Shown here: piece by piece, positions 48,401 to 56,198 of the stretch
Layout: the number at the start of each line of letters is the position of its first letter
Position numbering within the stretch: position 1 is the first letter of the stretch
Assembly: GCF_030269925.1 (NCBI RefSeq)
Contig: NC_085119.1
Coordinates: 10,515,001-10,579,000, forward strand
Origin: Bombyx mori
Lineage: Eukaryota > Arthropoda > Insecta > Lepidoptera > Bombycidae
Direction of reading: 5' to 3'
Length of the DNA stretch: 64,000 nt
Position numbers and translations under genes: made by a program
Notes under the pieces: generated by a model
Told to the model about the DNA's origin: nothing
The model's database searches: none
Seen by the model: only the letters and a program-made list of their open reading frames with translations

Positions 48401-49689
48401 CCTCACCTATCTCACGGTCTTGTAGTCTTATTTTTTTAAACTTTTTTTTTGCCCTTGTAGGCAGACTAGCGTACGGTCCACCTGATGGTGAGTGATTACC
48501 GTCGCCCATGGACTTCAGCAATGCCAAGGGTAGAGCCAAGCCGCTGCCTACCGTTAGTCTCTCATGCTGTCTTCGATTTACTTAACTATCACAATAAAAA
48601 AAGTATATACTATCTATATGTAAAGATACTATATTTTTTATAGTACTTTTGTACAGCATTCTATAGCTCCTATGTAATCATATAGATGGCGCTGTCGATA
48701 ATGGTGACATGCATTGCATATTGTAGGGTTGACGTCTGCCATGTTCGGACATATTGTTACTTTGTTGGTATTAAATTGCATAATTATTATAAGGAATTAA
48801 GAGTGGTGGATTTTAAATGTCGTTTCTTCGTTTTCACGTGAGATACCTATTATAGGTTTGCAATGTGATTGTACTGTTACTGTTACTGTTGTGTACTTTT
48901 TAAGTTATTAAAATAATAAAATCTTTGTTTTCAGAGCAACGCCATGCTTAGTTACTTAGTTTAGTTAAACTTACAATTCCTGTTTATAATTCCTAGTAAA
49001 TTAAATAGAAAAAGTATTTTTTTAAGGGATTTTATGACCTGGTAACTAATACTTTTAAGTCATGTCTTATTTTAATTAATATTCTTAATTTTATGAAAAA
49101 TGATAATATGGAATGAAATGAAATGAAGATGATTAATTTGAGACATTAATCAACTGGGATAAAATTAAATGAAATGAGATGATATGGGATGAAATATAAT
49201 CTCAGTAAAATGGTGCCAGTCGTTTACTGAGATTTTTTTAGTGGACTTTTTGGAGGAACCCGAGAAGTTATGTCCAGCAGCTTTGTTTCATTTTCCCACA
49301 TTTGTGCACTTTCACAGATATTAAACAGTTAATAAACCACCGTTATTACACATTTAAACCTGAAGAAACACTAAATAGACAAAATAAAACAAATCACACA
49401 ACTTCACTCCTCGCGTTCCCGCCAAAAAGTCCCGGAAAAGTATTATATATATATATATATGTTTTCCGTGGCACAAAAGCTAATCGTTGTCGCTTGATCA
49501 ATTTTCCCTCGGTGCGCCAGGGTGTGGCTGTACAACAAGGTGGTGAAGCGGTTCTCGGAGGCCCGCCTGTACGCGGACGCGTTCGCTCTGCGCCAGCGGA
49601 TGCTGAGCTGCATCCAGCACCTGCAGTACTACATGTGCGTCGAGGTCATCGAACCCTCCTGGTGCCAGCTCATACAAAGTCTAGATAAG
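39395..49689 (+). CDS. Grip84: Gamma-tubulin complex component 2 (GCP2/Grip84), 3' end not found
   Basis: GCP2 is a core subunit of the gamma-tubulin small complex. With GCP3 it holds gamma-tubulin and templates microtubule nucleation at centrosomes and spindles. Twelve exons (39395-39465, 39568-39735, 40056-40200, 40822-41008, 41698-41993, 42925-43053, 44590-44763, 45594-45771, 46434-46722, 47061-47176, 47752-47923, 49521-49689) have GT-AG borders and matching phases and give 698 codons without a stop. Landmarks in family order: FLKKYEELKN (N-terminus), ILIDELLYIFYGVPGNYI, LASNYSIVRRFIE, SLQKLWYFVLPTM, GDARAQEISLFLTERA, RTGKYLNVISQCG, NYFLMSQGDFIVQFMD, YCKHVERLLC, ALRQRMLSCIQHLQYYM. Human GCP2 has about 900 residues, so about 150-200 are missing at the C-terminus. 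The first ATG (39395) has a T at -3, while the in-frame ATG at 39428 has A at -3 and is the likelier start. Confidence 0.93.
39568..39735 (+). CDS. Grip84: GCP2 exon 2
   Basis: Acceptor ttacattattag (ends 39567). It encodes CNLEADSVFDCI and AFLKKYEELKNRK; the latter matches the FLKKYDELK motif of vertebrate GCP2. The open frame extends upstream of the acceptor, but only this acceptor keeps phase with exon 1. Confidence 0.85.
40056..40200 (+). CDS. Grip84: GCP2 exon 3
   Basis: Encodes TDNLSDVIVLFYKLVCDERK, then a Lys/Pro-rich linker (KIPKPKVAPKPILG) ending LPQ, phase 0. It corresponds to the variable linker before the Grip1 domain. Confidence 0.88.
40822..41008 (+). CDS. Grip84: GCP2 exon 4
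   Basis: Encodes a charged helix (IKDKLLKAVDESKKLVMKSF) and an aromatic linker (PTWYSSLDLPNWQKDHPAMS). The latter corresponds to the 'P.WV..RP...' stretch before the first conserved domain. The donor is G|GTATGT. Confidence 0.88.
41698..41993 (+). CDS. Grip84: GCP2 exon 5 (start of Grip1 domain)
   Basis: Begins AGIPIASQENILIDELLYIF after acceptor tttttcag and includes LPLASNYSIVRRFIEH and GQVLHALVAAIEILLKDYY. These are the opening helices of the Spc97/Spc98 N-terminal domain that bind the neighbouring GCP. Confidence 0.93.
41994..42924 (+). other. GCP2 intron 5
   Basis: Carries an unexplained open frame (42105-42428) and LINE 3'-tail copy E. Neither shows a link to GCP2. Confidence 0.7.
42458..42586 (-). 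repeat. LINE 3'-tail repeat, copy E
   Basis: A diverged copy (agcatgcggcccacctgatg to ctgcctaccg), then aaatactctccacaagcctc from the preceding part of the LINE 3' region. Confidence 0.65.
42925..43053 (+). CDS. Grip84: GCP2 exon 6
   Basis: Encodes AQLETEHMTGSLSLQKLWYF and VLPTMHTMQVLAAIVTKIGK. It matches the 'LSLQKLWF.IQP...T...LA' helices of GCP2. Phase 0 at both ends. Confidence 0.93.
43145..43370 (-). mobile_element. Helitron-like element H2, reverse
   Basis: Begins gaCTAGcgacccgccctcgc and continues through tagttttaaagatttaagca to gcgactttgttttatacta, mirroring 22150-22356. Confidence 0.6.
43519..43712 (-). repeat. Non-LTR retrotransposon 3' fragment
   Basis: Poly-T, agcctaagaggctatcc, gtgagctcacaggctca and gagaagatccggcgaaaaac in reverse: the 8550-8985 family. 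Confidence 0.6.
43980..44130 (+). repeat. Non-LTR retrotransposon 3' fragment
   Basis: gattccgcgaagaactgctc, tgctagggttagtgttagcg and gagcccacctactgaggtga, same family as 43519-43712 but forward. Confidence 0.55.
44219..44458 (+). mobile_element. Helitron-like element H4
   Basis: Begins tatatataaatctacagtgg, contains ccatgcatccgattgacttg and ends acgggcacagCTAGT. Partner of 30304-30530. Confidence 0.6.
44590..44763 (+). CDS. Grip84: GCP2 exon 7
   Basis: Encodes ELRGGAVLTVLHDKTNTLMG, GDARAQEISLFLTERACRPY and a helix ending HKGTIVDPFQ. The 'LH......GD..A..L...L...A..PY' pattern is typical of GCPs. Confidence 0.93.
45068..45508 (+). mobile_element. Bm1 SINE, full length, in GCP2 intron 7
   Basis: Head gtcgtcgtagcctaaaggat, box B gtgttcgaatcccgc, complete body and a TAAA-rich tail, same strand as the gene. 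It lies 85 bases upstream of exon 8. Confidence 0.85.
45594..45771 (+). CDS. Grip84: GCP2 exon 8
   Basis: Encodes EFMIEDN, VDYSADYWEKRYCIQ and ILRTGKYLNVISQCG. It corresponds to 'EFM.......YND.YWD.RY' and 'ILSTGKYLNVVRECG', among the most conserved GCP2 stretches. Ends phase 1. Confidence 0.95.
46148..46355 (+). repeat. Dispersed repeat R4, copy C, in GCP2 intron 8
   Basis: From tcgaatatcctttgttaaag through gtcacctaggaacatattat to accccgcgaataaagagctt. Its aataaa lies inside the intron in sense direction. Confidence 0.6.
46434..46722 (+). CDS. Grip84: GCP2 exon 9
   Basis: Encodes KAYAFASKSLLELLLKEYDL, VKNYFLMSQGDFIVQFMD and KLESLLGLCLR. 'YFLM.QGDF..HFMD' is the signature of the GCP family junction between N- and C-terminal domains. 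Confidence 0.95.
47061..47176 (+). CDS. Grip84: GCP2 exon 10
   Basis: Encodes LSAASHDPYNEDMRVELLPY and QFQMFKILSIETEEEEG, matching 'RMS.A..DPF.DDL...L....L..QL..VL.IE'. Confidence 0.92.
47752..47923 (+). CDS. Grip84: GCP2 exon 11
   Basis: Encodes TGIETFSFGMEVKWPVSLVL and YQMIFRHLFYCKHVERLLC. This is the gamma-tubulin-binding Grip2 domain start ('F.F.Y.V.WPLSL..N...L..YQ..FRH.F..KHVER.L'). The donor GTTTGT is unusual but keeps phase with exon 12. Confidence 0.95.
48432..48558 (-). repeat. LINE 3'-tail repeat, copy F
   Basis: Poly-T, gcccttgtaggcagactagc and the block to gctgcctaccg. Confidence 0.75.
49083..49432 (+). repeat. Dispersed repeat R3, copy 3
   Basis: Same block order as 34373-34722: gatgatatgggatgaaatat, ttactgagatttttttagtg, gagaagttatgtccagcagc, ending cctcgcgttcccgcc. 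It lies 90 bases upstream of GCP2 exon 12. Confidence 0.7.
49521..49689 (+). CDS. Grip84: GCP2 exon 12 (last one found)
   Basis: Encodes KVWLYNKVVKRFSEARL, DAFALRQRMLSCIQHLQYYM and EVIEPSWCQLIQSLDK, matching 'LR.RM..F.Q...YYM..EV.EP.W'. The donor is G|GTAGGT at 49690. GC content, especially at third codon positions, is strikingly higher than in exons 1-5. Reading through the donor would add VGDRLHIDA and a stop at 49718. Confidence 0.93.
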
Positions 49690-49705
49690 GTAGGTGATCG
49701 TTTAC

Positions 49706-49945
49706 ATATCGACGCTTGAAAGGCAAACGTGACTAAGCGACAATAACTGCTTTATACATAAATGATAGGCAATAACCATATTCGACGCGCAAAAAAAAAA
49801 TATTTCTAGGTCTATTAAAATCATTTCAATCCTACAGATAGATTCGTTAAACTAGATTTTTTTTCAGGTATTTCAACTTTAAATTAGTCTCCTGTAAAGT
49901 TCACGCATTGTCGCTTAGTCACGTTTGCCTTTCAAGCGTCGATAT
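49706..49945. mobile_element. MITE-like element with 39-bp perfect inverted repeats
   Basis: Positions 49706-49744 and 49907-49945 are exact reverse complements over 39 bases (core cgcttgaaaggcaaacgtga). The ends allow a 234-bp element (49709-49942) flanked by TA, the target duplication of Tc1/mariner-type transposons. The inside is AT-rich and non-coding. It begins 19 bases after the GCP2 exon 12 donor. Confidence 0.75.
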
Positions 49946-49971
49946 TTTTAAATGTCAACATGTCATGTTTT

Positions 49972-50213
49972 AGTGGTGGTAGGACCTGTTGTGAGTCCGC
50001 GCGGGTAGGTACCACCGCCCTGCCTATTTCTGCCGTGAAGCAGTAATGCGTTTCGGTCTGAAGGGTAGGGCAGCAGTTGTAACTATACTGAAATCTTAGA
50101 ACTGTATCTCAAGGTGGGTGGCGCATTTACGTTGTAGATGTCTATGGGTTCCAGTAACCACTTAACACCAGGTGTGCTGTGAGCTCGTCGATCCATCTAA
50201 GCAATAAAAAATA
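49972..50213 (+). mobile_element. Bm1 SINE, 5'-truncated
   Basis: Starts tggtggtaggacctgttgtg and ends tctaagcaataaaaaataaa. Confidence 0.85.
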
Positions 50214-50242
50214 AAACAAAAGAGTAATCGATTCGGGTTGCT

Positions 50243-50650
50243 TTTTTCTATTGCTTAAATGGTTGGACGAGCTCTCACGGCCCACCTGATGTTAAGTGGT
50301 TACCGGAGCCCATAGACATCTACAACGTAAATGACGCCGCCCACCTTGAAACATACGTTGAAAGGTCACACTTTTAACAGTACAACGGCTGCCCGGCCTT
50401 CAAACCGAAACGCATTACTGCTTCACGGCAGAAATAGTCGAGGTGGTGGTACGTACCCGTGCGAACTCACAAGAAATCCTACCACCAGTAATTACGCAAA
50501 TTATCATTTTGCGGGTTTCATTTTTATTACAAGATGTTATTCCTTCACCCTGCAAGTCAATCGTGAACATTTGTTAAATACGTATTTCATTGGAAAAATC
50601 GCTCAACACGAATGCACCGGACGTCTTATCCTTTAGGCCACGACGACTTC
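50243..50650 (-). mobile_element. Bm1 SINE, near full length, reverse
   Basis: Poly-T-rich tail, complete body and the tRNA head (gacgtcttatcctttaggcc) at the right end. The box B region is partly deleted. It faces the neighbouring copy at 49972-50213, so the two could pair as a hairpin in a transcript. Confidence 0.85.
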
Positions 50651-50699
50651 TTCGACGAGTTTTGATCTAATATTATATATGGCGTGGTTGTTTATTTGT

Positions 50700-50805
50700 C
50701 ATTGTAGTCTAAAGGATAAGGATAAAGATGCCTAATGTATCCGTGTCAAACAATGCGACTATGCTGGTGTTCAAATCCCGCAGAATGGCACCAATTTGTC
50801 CAAAT
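50700..50805 (+). repeat. Diverged Bm1 head
   Basis: cattgtagtctaaaggataa and ggtgttcaaatcccgcagaa correspond to the tRNA-derived part; the body is missing. Confidence 0.55.
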
Positions 50806-50818
50806 ATATACTTAATAA

Positions 50819-51245
50819 TAGGTTGGGGAAAAGTCTTTTCGCATTATAGTATGTATGAACTTGTAATTAAAGCTCTTTGGCTATACTATTTGTATCTGGC
50901 TGGTTTTTGTATCATTAAAAGTTTAAATTTTAAAGAAGATAATTCCAAATTCATATTAGGAAAATGTGTGATTTTTATTTATTTTTTGTACTGTCAAGAT
51001 GAATGAATCTAATAAAGAAATTCAATACATTTTAAAAAATTTCTACAAAAAAGGTAAAAATGCAACGCAAGCCGCGAAACAAAATTAGCGATGTTTATAG
51101 ACCTAGTAAAATACTAATTTATTATGCACAGAACCTAGTGCAGTGCCTGTGAGAGTAGCACAAATTTGGTTTTAGCGTTTTCAATCCGGAAATTTTGATG
51201 TCAAAGATGCATGTCGCTCTGGTTGCAGAACACTAAATTCCTTAG
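50819..51245 (+). pseudogene. Mariner element, truncated transposase
   Basis: Starts with a mariner-like terminal repeat (ggttggggaaaagtcttttc). An ATG at 50999 opens MNESNKEIQYILKNFYKKGK and NATQAAK, then a stop. Further on VRVAQIW, stop, RFQSGNFDVKDACRSGC can be read, the first-helix and 'WF.RF.SG.FDV.D..RSGRP' parts of mariner transposases. No catalytic domain follows, so only the 5' third survives. Confidence 0.75.
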
Positions 51246-51373
51246 TACAAATTATCTCCCTAAACTGTATTACTCTACGATAGCTGATTGAAATCATGGT
51301 GCTTTGAATAGTACCTAGGACTACTTCGGCTTAGAATAGATAAACAAACAACATTCAATGGAATTATGGAGTC

Positions 51374-51379
51374 TTTATT
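51374..51379 (-). terminator. Poly(A) signal of painless
   Basis: AATAAA on the minus strand (TTTATT on the plus strand), about 230 bases beyond the stop codon of painless, a plausible 3' UTR length. Confidence 0.5.
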
Positions 51380-51610
51380 ACAAGATATATTATTACTAAT
51401 TAACAAAATACAATCAATAATCAGATTCTACAAAATAATCAAGTTTAATCTATTCTAATTGATGTCCCATAAAAACATCGATGACAATCAAGAAAATGTG
51501 CATTTTCGTTTTTTAATACTTGTTTTAAAACAACAACAAAAAAAGCGTAATTAATGTATATAAATATAAAGTAAAAAAACGTAAAGTATCAAATGGAATA
51601 TTCTTTAGTA

Positions 51611-54442
51611 TTAATTGCGTTGCGATTCAATGGCTAATAATACTTTCTTCAGAGTTGCCTCGAGACTCTCAATTTTATTTTCGTACATCGAAAGCTTATC
51701 ATCGAATTCGGTTATCTTTGTTTTATTACTAATCACTAGCTTTGCGTTTTTGACAATTTTACGATCCAGCCTATAGTTTTGACAGCGCTCGAAACAACAC
51801 CCCCCGCTCCTTTCAAGGTCTTTGTCATCGGCGTGCGGTATCTCAATTATATTGTTTTGATTTGGTTTAACAAGTATTTTATATTTCGGCAGGAAATGGG
51901 GAAACAAACAAATCCTCTTTGCAAAGGATTTCGTAAAAAAGGTTTTAGGTTTGATGAGATTTAAGTTTTGAATGTTGAACGGCAGCAACGACCAACACTT
52001 TGATGGTCGTGAATGGGTTTTCGCGCTACCGATAAGCACGCTCTCGATATAAGAAATAAGTTTAATTCGAGAAATATGCCCTACTAATTCGGCATCTGCC
52101 CTAATTTCTTGTGTGTCACTAACCGCAAGACCGTTGAGTAAATTAAAAAGCACAATGGGTATCATGAAAACGAACACGATGAATATAATGTGACTCGTTA
52201 AGGGATATGTACTGAATTTTATGGAAGATGCATCGAATTCTCCAGTTAACATGACGATGGTCTTAAATAAAGATCTACCAGGATCTTCGAAGAAATCTTC
52301 TTCTTCCTCCTCTTTACCGACTGTGTTGGGGTCTGGTGCTCGCTGATCTTCTTCATTTTCTTGCCTGAATAGTGTGTAGAAACTTAACGCAAAAGCTATT
52401 ATGAGAATGCAATACCAAAGTAAAAATTTGAAGAAATTCCACGAAACCGTTTTCAACATGACGATGTTAGTTGACAGTGTCGGAAACTGTCCAATTAGTA
52501 GAACTAATTCGGCTGATGATAACAAAATTGCAACCGCTGAAAGTTGCTGCTTCGTCGACTCTGTAGCCGATTTAGAAAACACTATCCAAATCGTCACAAA
52601 AATAAGACCGATTTCCATCCAATTTTCAATGCTCTGTAAATATCTTGTCGGTGATAGTAAAAGTTGAAATAATTCCCTGATCAATAGCAAAACCACACCA
52701 ATAATAACACCGACATGTGTGATAACGTTTAACGCCTCAAAAGAGTCTCGTTGCTTCTTTTCAGCGCCGTATCCCAAAATAATATAGAGAATTAAACATA
52801 ACCACAAAAAGGAATAAAACGTTATGTTCGCAAAAAAAAGACAGCTTATTCTTTGCCATTTTAAATAAAGAAAACTTGTTATCACCGGGTGTTTTAGCAA
52901 TGGTCGTAATTCTTCATTTCGTGTCATGTATAACAAAGCATCAGTTTCGGGTGCTAATATAGTATCATACTCTTTAACGTTATTGTTAGTATTGTCGATT
53001 AATGGCACTTTACAAAGTTCGTTTTCTAGCGAATTATTTGGATAAACTAGGAAACTGTATTTCATGTGTATTTCATAATCGTCATTGCTTGGTCTTTCGT
53101 TGTTCGTTGTGACACATTCATCCAAGAATGCTTCCAATGTTTTAGCATTAATATCTGCGAGTGGTGGTTCGTCGAACGAGTTACGCAATCCTATGCAAGC
53201 CCCGTTTCTAAGTAGTTCCAGGACAGTTTTATTATCACCGTTTCTTGCAGCATAGTGAAGGGCCGTGTTATTTTTCATATCCATATGATTAACATTAATG
53301 TCCATTTTAGGATGATTGAGTAATAGTCGCAAACATTCATCAAAATTAACATTAGGGATATTTATAGATGAGCGCCTTCCTTTTATAGTAATTTGCACTA
53401 GAGATTCCGAATTAACTGGATCGAACAAAGTCGACTCATTATCCATGAACATTTTAACAATTTTGTAATATCCGTTTTGACACGCCAACGCAATCGGTCT
53501 GCTCGTATTACTGGAACAAGTTGCGTTAGGATCCGCCCCATATCTTAATAAAGTACTGACTGCTTTTTCAAAACCTTTCTCTGTTGCTAGTTGTAACATA
53601 GTATTCATACCATTGTTGACCGGCAATATTTTACGATGTTCGTTTTTGTTAGCAAGTTTTAGAAAATCTCTTATAAAGTTGTCCTCTTCGTGTCTGCTTA
53701 AATATGAGAATAATTTATCAGAGTCTACAATTTCAGGGTCTTGAGTAGTCGAATCAAACTTTGCTTCTAGATACGGGAAAGCTTCTTTTAAATAATCGCG
53801 AGCAGTTTTACCCCTTCTATCTTTGTACGTGTCTATGTCAATAGCGTGCTTTGCATAGTCAATAATTAGTGTGATAACTCTTTCTAGGCCTTGTTTCGCT
53901 GCACTATAAATAGGAGTTACACCCTTAAGGTCTGGTGAATTTGCATTACATCCAGCTTTTAGAAGTAGTTCAATCATATCTTCATATATTGTTAATTCGT
54001 GTTCACGGGCATCGTCTAGTTCTTCAATTTGTTTGACGGCCATCAATATCGCGGTGTTCCCCCTACTTTTAACGTTAACATCAATTCGGTCGTCTTCTAA
54101 AAGGGCCGCAAGTGCGTCTATGTTGCCATTTTCGACAGCAAAGTGTATGGGTGCGGCAGAATGTGTAACGTTCACTTTGTTCACTTCTACTTGATATTGT
54201 AATAGTAATTTGACGAATTCTAATTTGTTTCTGTCGGATACAGCCACTTCGAGGCATGTTTTGTAATCAGGATATTCATAAACATGTTCGAGATCAACAT
54301 TAGCTTCGGTAACGAGTTTCTTGAACTTCGCGTAGTCGTTATTCTGAAGGGCCTTGTTCAACAGCTCTTGGGGATCGGTTCCAAATAAAGAGCTGTTTCT
54401 TGATAATTGCTTCGGCTTCATTTCGTAATTATCACGTGACAT
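51611..54442 (-). CDS. pain: TRPA-type cation channel, painless
   Basis: Painless is a TRPA-family channel needed in Drosophila for noxious heat and mechanical sensing; it acts in sensory neuron membranes. The single open frame gives 943 residues, close to the ~913 of Drosophila painless. Ankyrin repeats span about residues 60-425 (PIHFAVENGNIDALAALLED, GVTPIYSAAKQGLERVITLI, NTALHYAARNGDNKTVLELL). Six membrane segments follow at about 533-557, 573-596, 608-624, 632-651, 668-692 and 750-772. The pore loop SLFKTIVMLTGEFDASSIKF sits at about 724-743. Residues about 695-720 form an acidic turret (EEEEEDFFED). A Cys-rich basic stretch (GCCFERCQNY, ~881) and a terminal coiled coil (~911-940) complete it. 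The coding part has no intron. A splice acceptor lies 13 bases upstream of the ATG, so a 5' UTR exon is expected further right. Pyrexia is the main alternative but has a different layout. Confidence 0.92.
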   Translation of the reverse strand: MSRDNYEMKPKQLSRNSSLFGTDPQELLNKALQNNDYAKFKKLVTEANVDLEHVYEYPDYKTCLEVAVSDRNKLEFVKLLLQYQVEVNKVNVTHSAAPIHFAVENGNIDALAALLEDDRIDVNVKSRGNTAILMAVKQIEELDDAREHELTIYEDMIELLLKAGCNANSPDLKGVTPIYSAAKQGLERVITLIIDYAKHAIDIDTYKDRRGKTARDYLKEAFPYLEAKFDSTTQDPEIVDSDKLFSYLSRHEEDNFIRDFLKLANKNEHRKILPVNNGMNTMLQLATEKGFEKAVSTLLRYGADPNATCSSNTSRPIALACQNGYYKIVKMFMDNESTLFDPVNSESLVQITIKGRRSSINIPNVNFDECLRLLLNHPKMDINVNHMDMKNNTALHYAARNGDNKTVLELLRNGACIGLRNSFDEPPLADINAKTLEAFLDECVTTNNERPSNDDYEIHMKYSFLVYPNNSLENELCKVPLIDNTNNNVKEYDTILAPETDALLYMTRNEELRPLLKHPVITSFLYLKWQRISCLFFANITFYSFLWLCLILYIILGYGAEKKQRDSFEALNVITHVGVIIGVVLLLIRELFQLLLSPTRYLQSIENWMEIGLIFVTIWIVFSKSATESTKQQLSAVAILLSSAELVLLIGQFPTLSTNIVMLKTVSWNFFKFLLWYCILIIAFALSFYTLFRQENEEDQRAPDPNTVGKEEEEEDFFEDPGRSLFKTIVMLTGEFDASSIKFSTYPLTSHIIFIVFVFMIPIVLFNLLNGLAVSDTQEIRADAELVGHISRIKLISYIESVLIGSAKTHSRPSKCWSLLPFNIQNLNLIKPKTFFTKSFAKRICLFPHFLPKYKILVKPNQNNIIEIPHADDKDLERSGGCCFERCQNYRLDRKIVKNAKLVISNKTKITEFDDKLSMYENKIESLEATLKKVLLAIESQRN

Positions 54443-54457
54443 GATTTACCGGCATCT
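54443..54457 (-). promoter_or_regulatory. painless 5' UTR: splice acceptor and overlapping upstream ATG
   Basis: On the minus strand ttttgttttgtttccag ends at 54456, giving an exon start at 54455. The exon then begins with an ATG 13 bases before the painless ATG and in another frame. That upstream frame encodes 7 codons (MPVNHVT) and stops inside the painless coding region, a possible brake on translation. Confidence 0.5.
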
Positions 54458-55124
54458 GGAAACAAAACAAAAACGGTGTGTTATTACGAAACCACAATTT
54501 GCTGATTGAATCGGTTTTATTTCAATTACACGTAGTACGTTAAACGTAGCTTGCACTATTATTTCATTAAAACGCGTACGTATAGTAAAAAGGTAATGGG
54601 TATATTTTTCGGAAACTAAAATTGGTTGCGTATGCCTAATCTTGGATAGATCTTAATATCGCCACAGCTGTTCGTGTTTATTCAATTAAAAACGTTTAAT
54701 GATTATGTAAACGTACGTGTGAACTACTTAGGATCGAAAACGGACACCAGTTTACATCGTTAATCATGTTAATCTTTACGTCTATTAACAGTTCTTCGGC
54801 TTTTAGAATTTTGTGCGCCGTTGCGTAAATATTTGTAAGTATAGTTTTTACATTCAACGTTAATTGCGTTATTCCAATTTAAATTATATCTTATACCTTT
54901 AAACGAGCAATTCTTGTATATTAATATATATGTATATAATCTGAATCTCGGAAACGGCTCCAACGATTTTCATAAAATTTAGTTTAAAGGGGATTTCGGG
55001 GGCGATAAATCATTCTAGCTACGATTTATTTTCAGAAAATGTTGTTTTATTCGTGTTTTCAATAATCAACTCTTCCCGACTTCTATTGGCGAATAATAAA
55101 ACTATTTTTCTTAATTAAGGGCAA
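54458..55124. other. painless upstream region / 5' UTR intron
   Basis: AT-rich, with no recognisable further exon. Promoter elements cannot be placed. Confidence 0.4.
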
Positions 55125-55990
55125 CTAACCGCTTTAAAGACACAAGATGGCGTTATCAAAAAAAATCGGTCATCATCTTGTATGTAACAGTGTTACGACT
55201 GATTGATAAACGACGAACATCACATCATCTTATGTGATATGAGACATGATATCATCTTAAGTGATAACGACAAGGCATAAAATTACTTCGAGGGGTGAAA
55301 GGCTTTGGTTTAAGCGACATTTCTCTTAATACGTGACATTTACTATTTATCTTTATAATTAAAGGTTCGTTTTGTTTGGTGTTAGCATCAACAATGCGAT
55401 GTTTTTAAATGTACTTTAATTAAGTTTACCCCATTCAAATAGCTAAAGAAGTTTTTTGTTATGATATTTTTTCCAAATTTTATACTTTAAATAACTCTCC
55501 TGTAATGTGCCGAAATGTCACTTAAACCAAATAGTCTTTCACCCCCGACTTAAACAATAGATGTGTATCTAATTGAAAGGGAGTAGGCGTATTGGACACA
55601 TTCACATATAGATTTTATTGATGCAAGCTTTGTCGACATTATTGGAATCTATCAATTTATTTAAATATTAATCTCTCAAAGATCAAACGGATACCTCAAG
55701 ATCTACTAGATCCAATTCCACTGAAAATTTATTAAATTTTTTATTACAAAGCTTGATAAAAGAATTTGAAACCTATATTTACTGTTCAATTAATGAGAAG
55801 AACGTTTTATTAAATTATAATATATGTCCGCAGATCCAAATATTTTTTAATTAGCTGTCCTCAACTTTGTCTTGTATTTATATCAAAGTGAAAAACATAT
55901 AAAATTAGTAGAATACCTAACCGCTTTAAAGACACAACAAGATGGCGTTATCAAAAAAAAAAACCGAGCAAAGCTCGGTCATCGTCTACT
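55125..55990. repeat. Composite element: direct repeats around imperfect inverted repeats
   Basis: A block starting ctaaccgctttaaagacaca occurs at 55125-55175 and again at 55917-55990, the second with the hairpin accgagcaaagctcggt. Between them 55288-55323 and 55512-55548 are imperfect inverted repeats of about 36 bases (core ggtttaagcgacatttc). No protein is encoded. It could be a MITE inserted into a duplicated or terminal-repeat element. Confidence 0.55.
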
Positions 55991-56198
55991 TTAGTATAAC
56001 CAAGGTAATGTCACATTCAATAAAAGTACACCCAACATTGCTTTATTTAATGTACTCTTACATTAATTTCCTTGTGACTACTGGTTGTACTGGAACCTAT
56101 TGGCTAATGGCGTCAGAACGTGTAGTAAGAGCGCGTTAGTGTGCACCGCTGTGTATTTTTACTGAGAAGCTACTTTTTCCTACTTAATCGCTGGTAGC

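Larger units (their letters stand above)
47924..49520 (+). other. GCP2 intron 11
   Basis: Contains LINE 3'-tail copy F and repeat R3 copy 3, with a (TA)n run at 49442-49460. Confidence 0.75.

Noticed and set aside
49302..49719. 128-codon frame crossing repeat R3 and GCP2 exon 12
   Set aside because: It is in the wrong frame for exon 12 and begins inside a repeat; the 49521 acceptor with family-matching frame explains the region.
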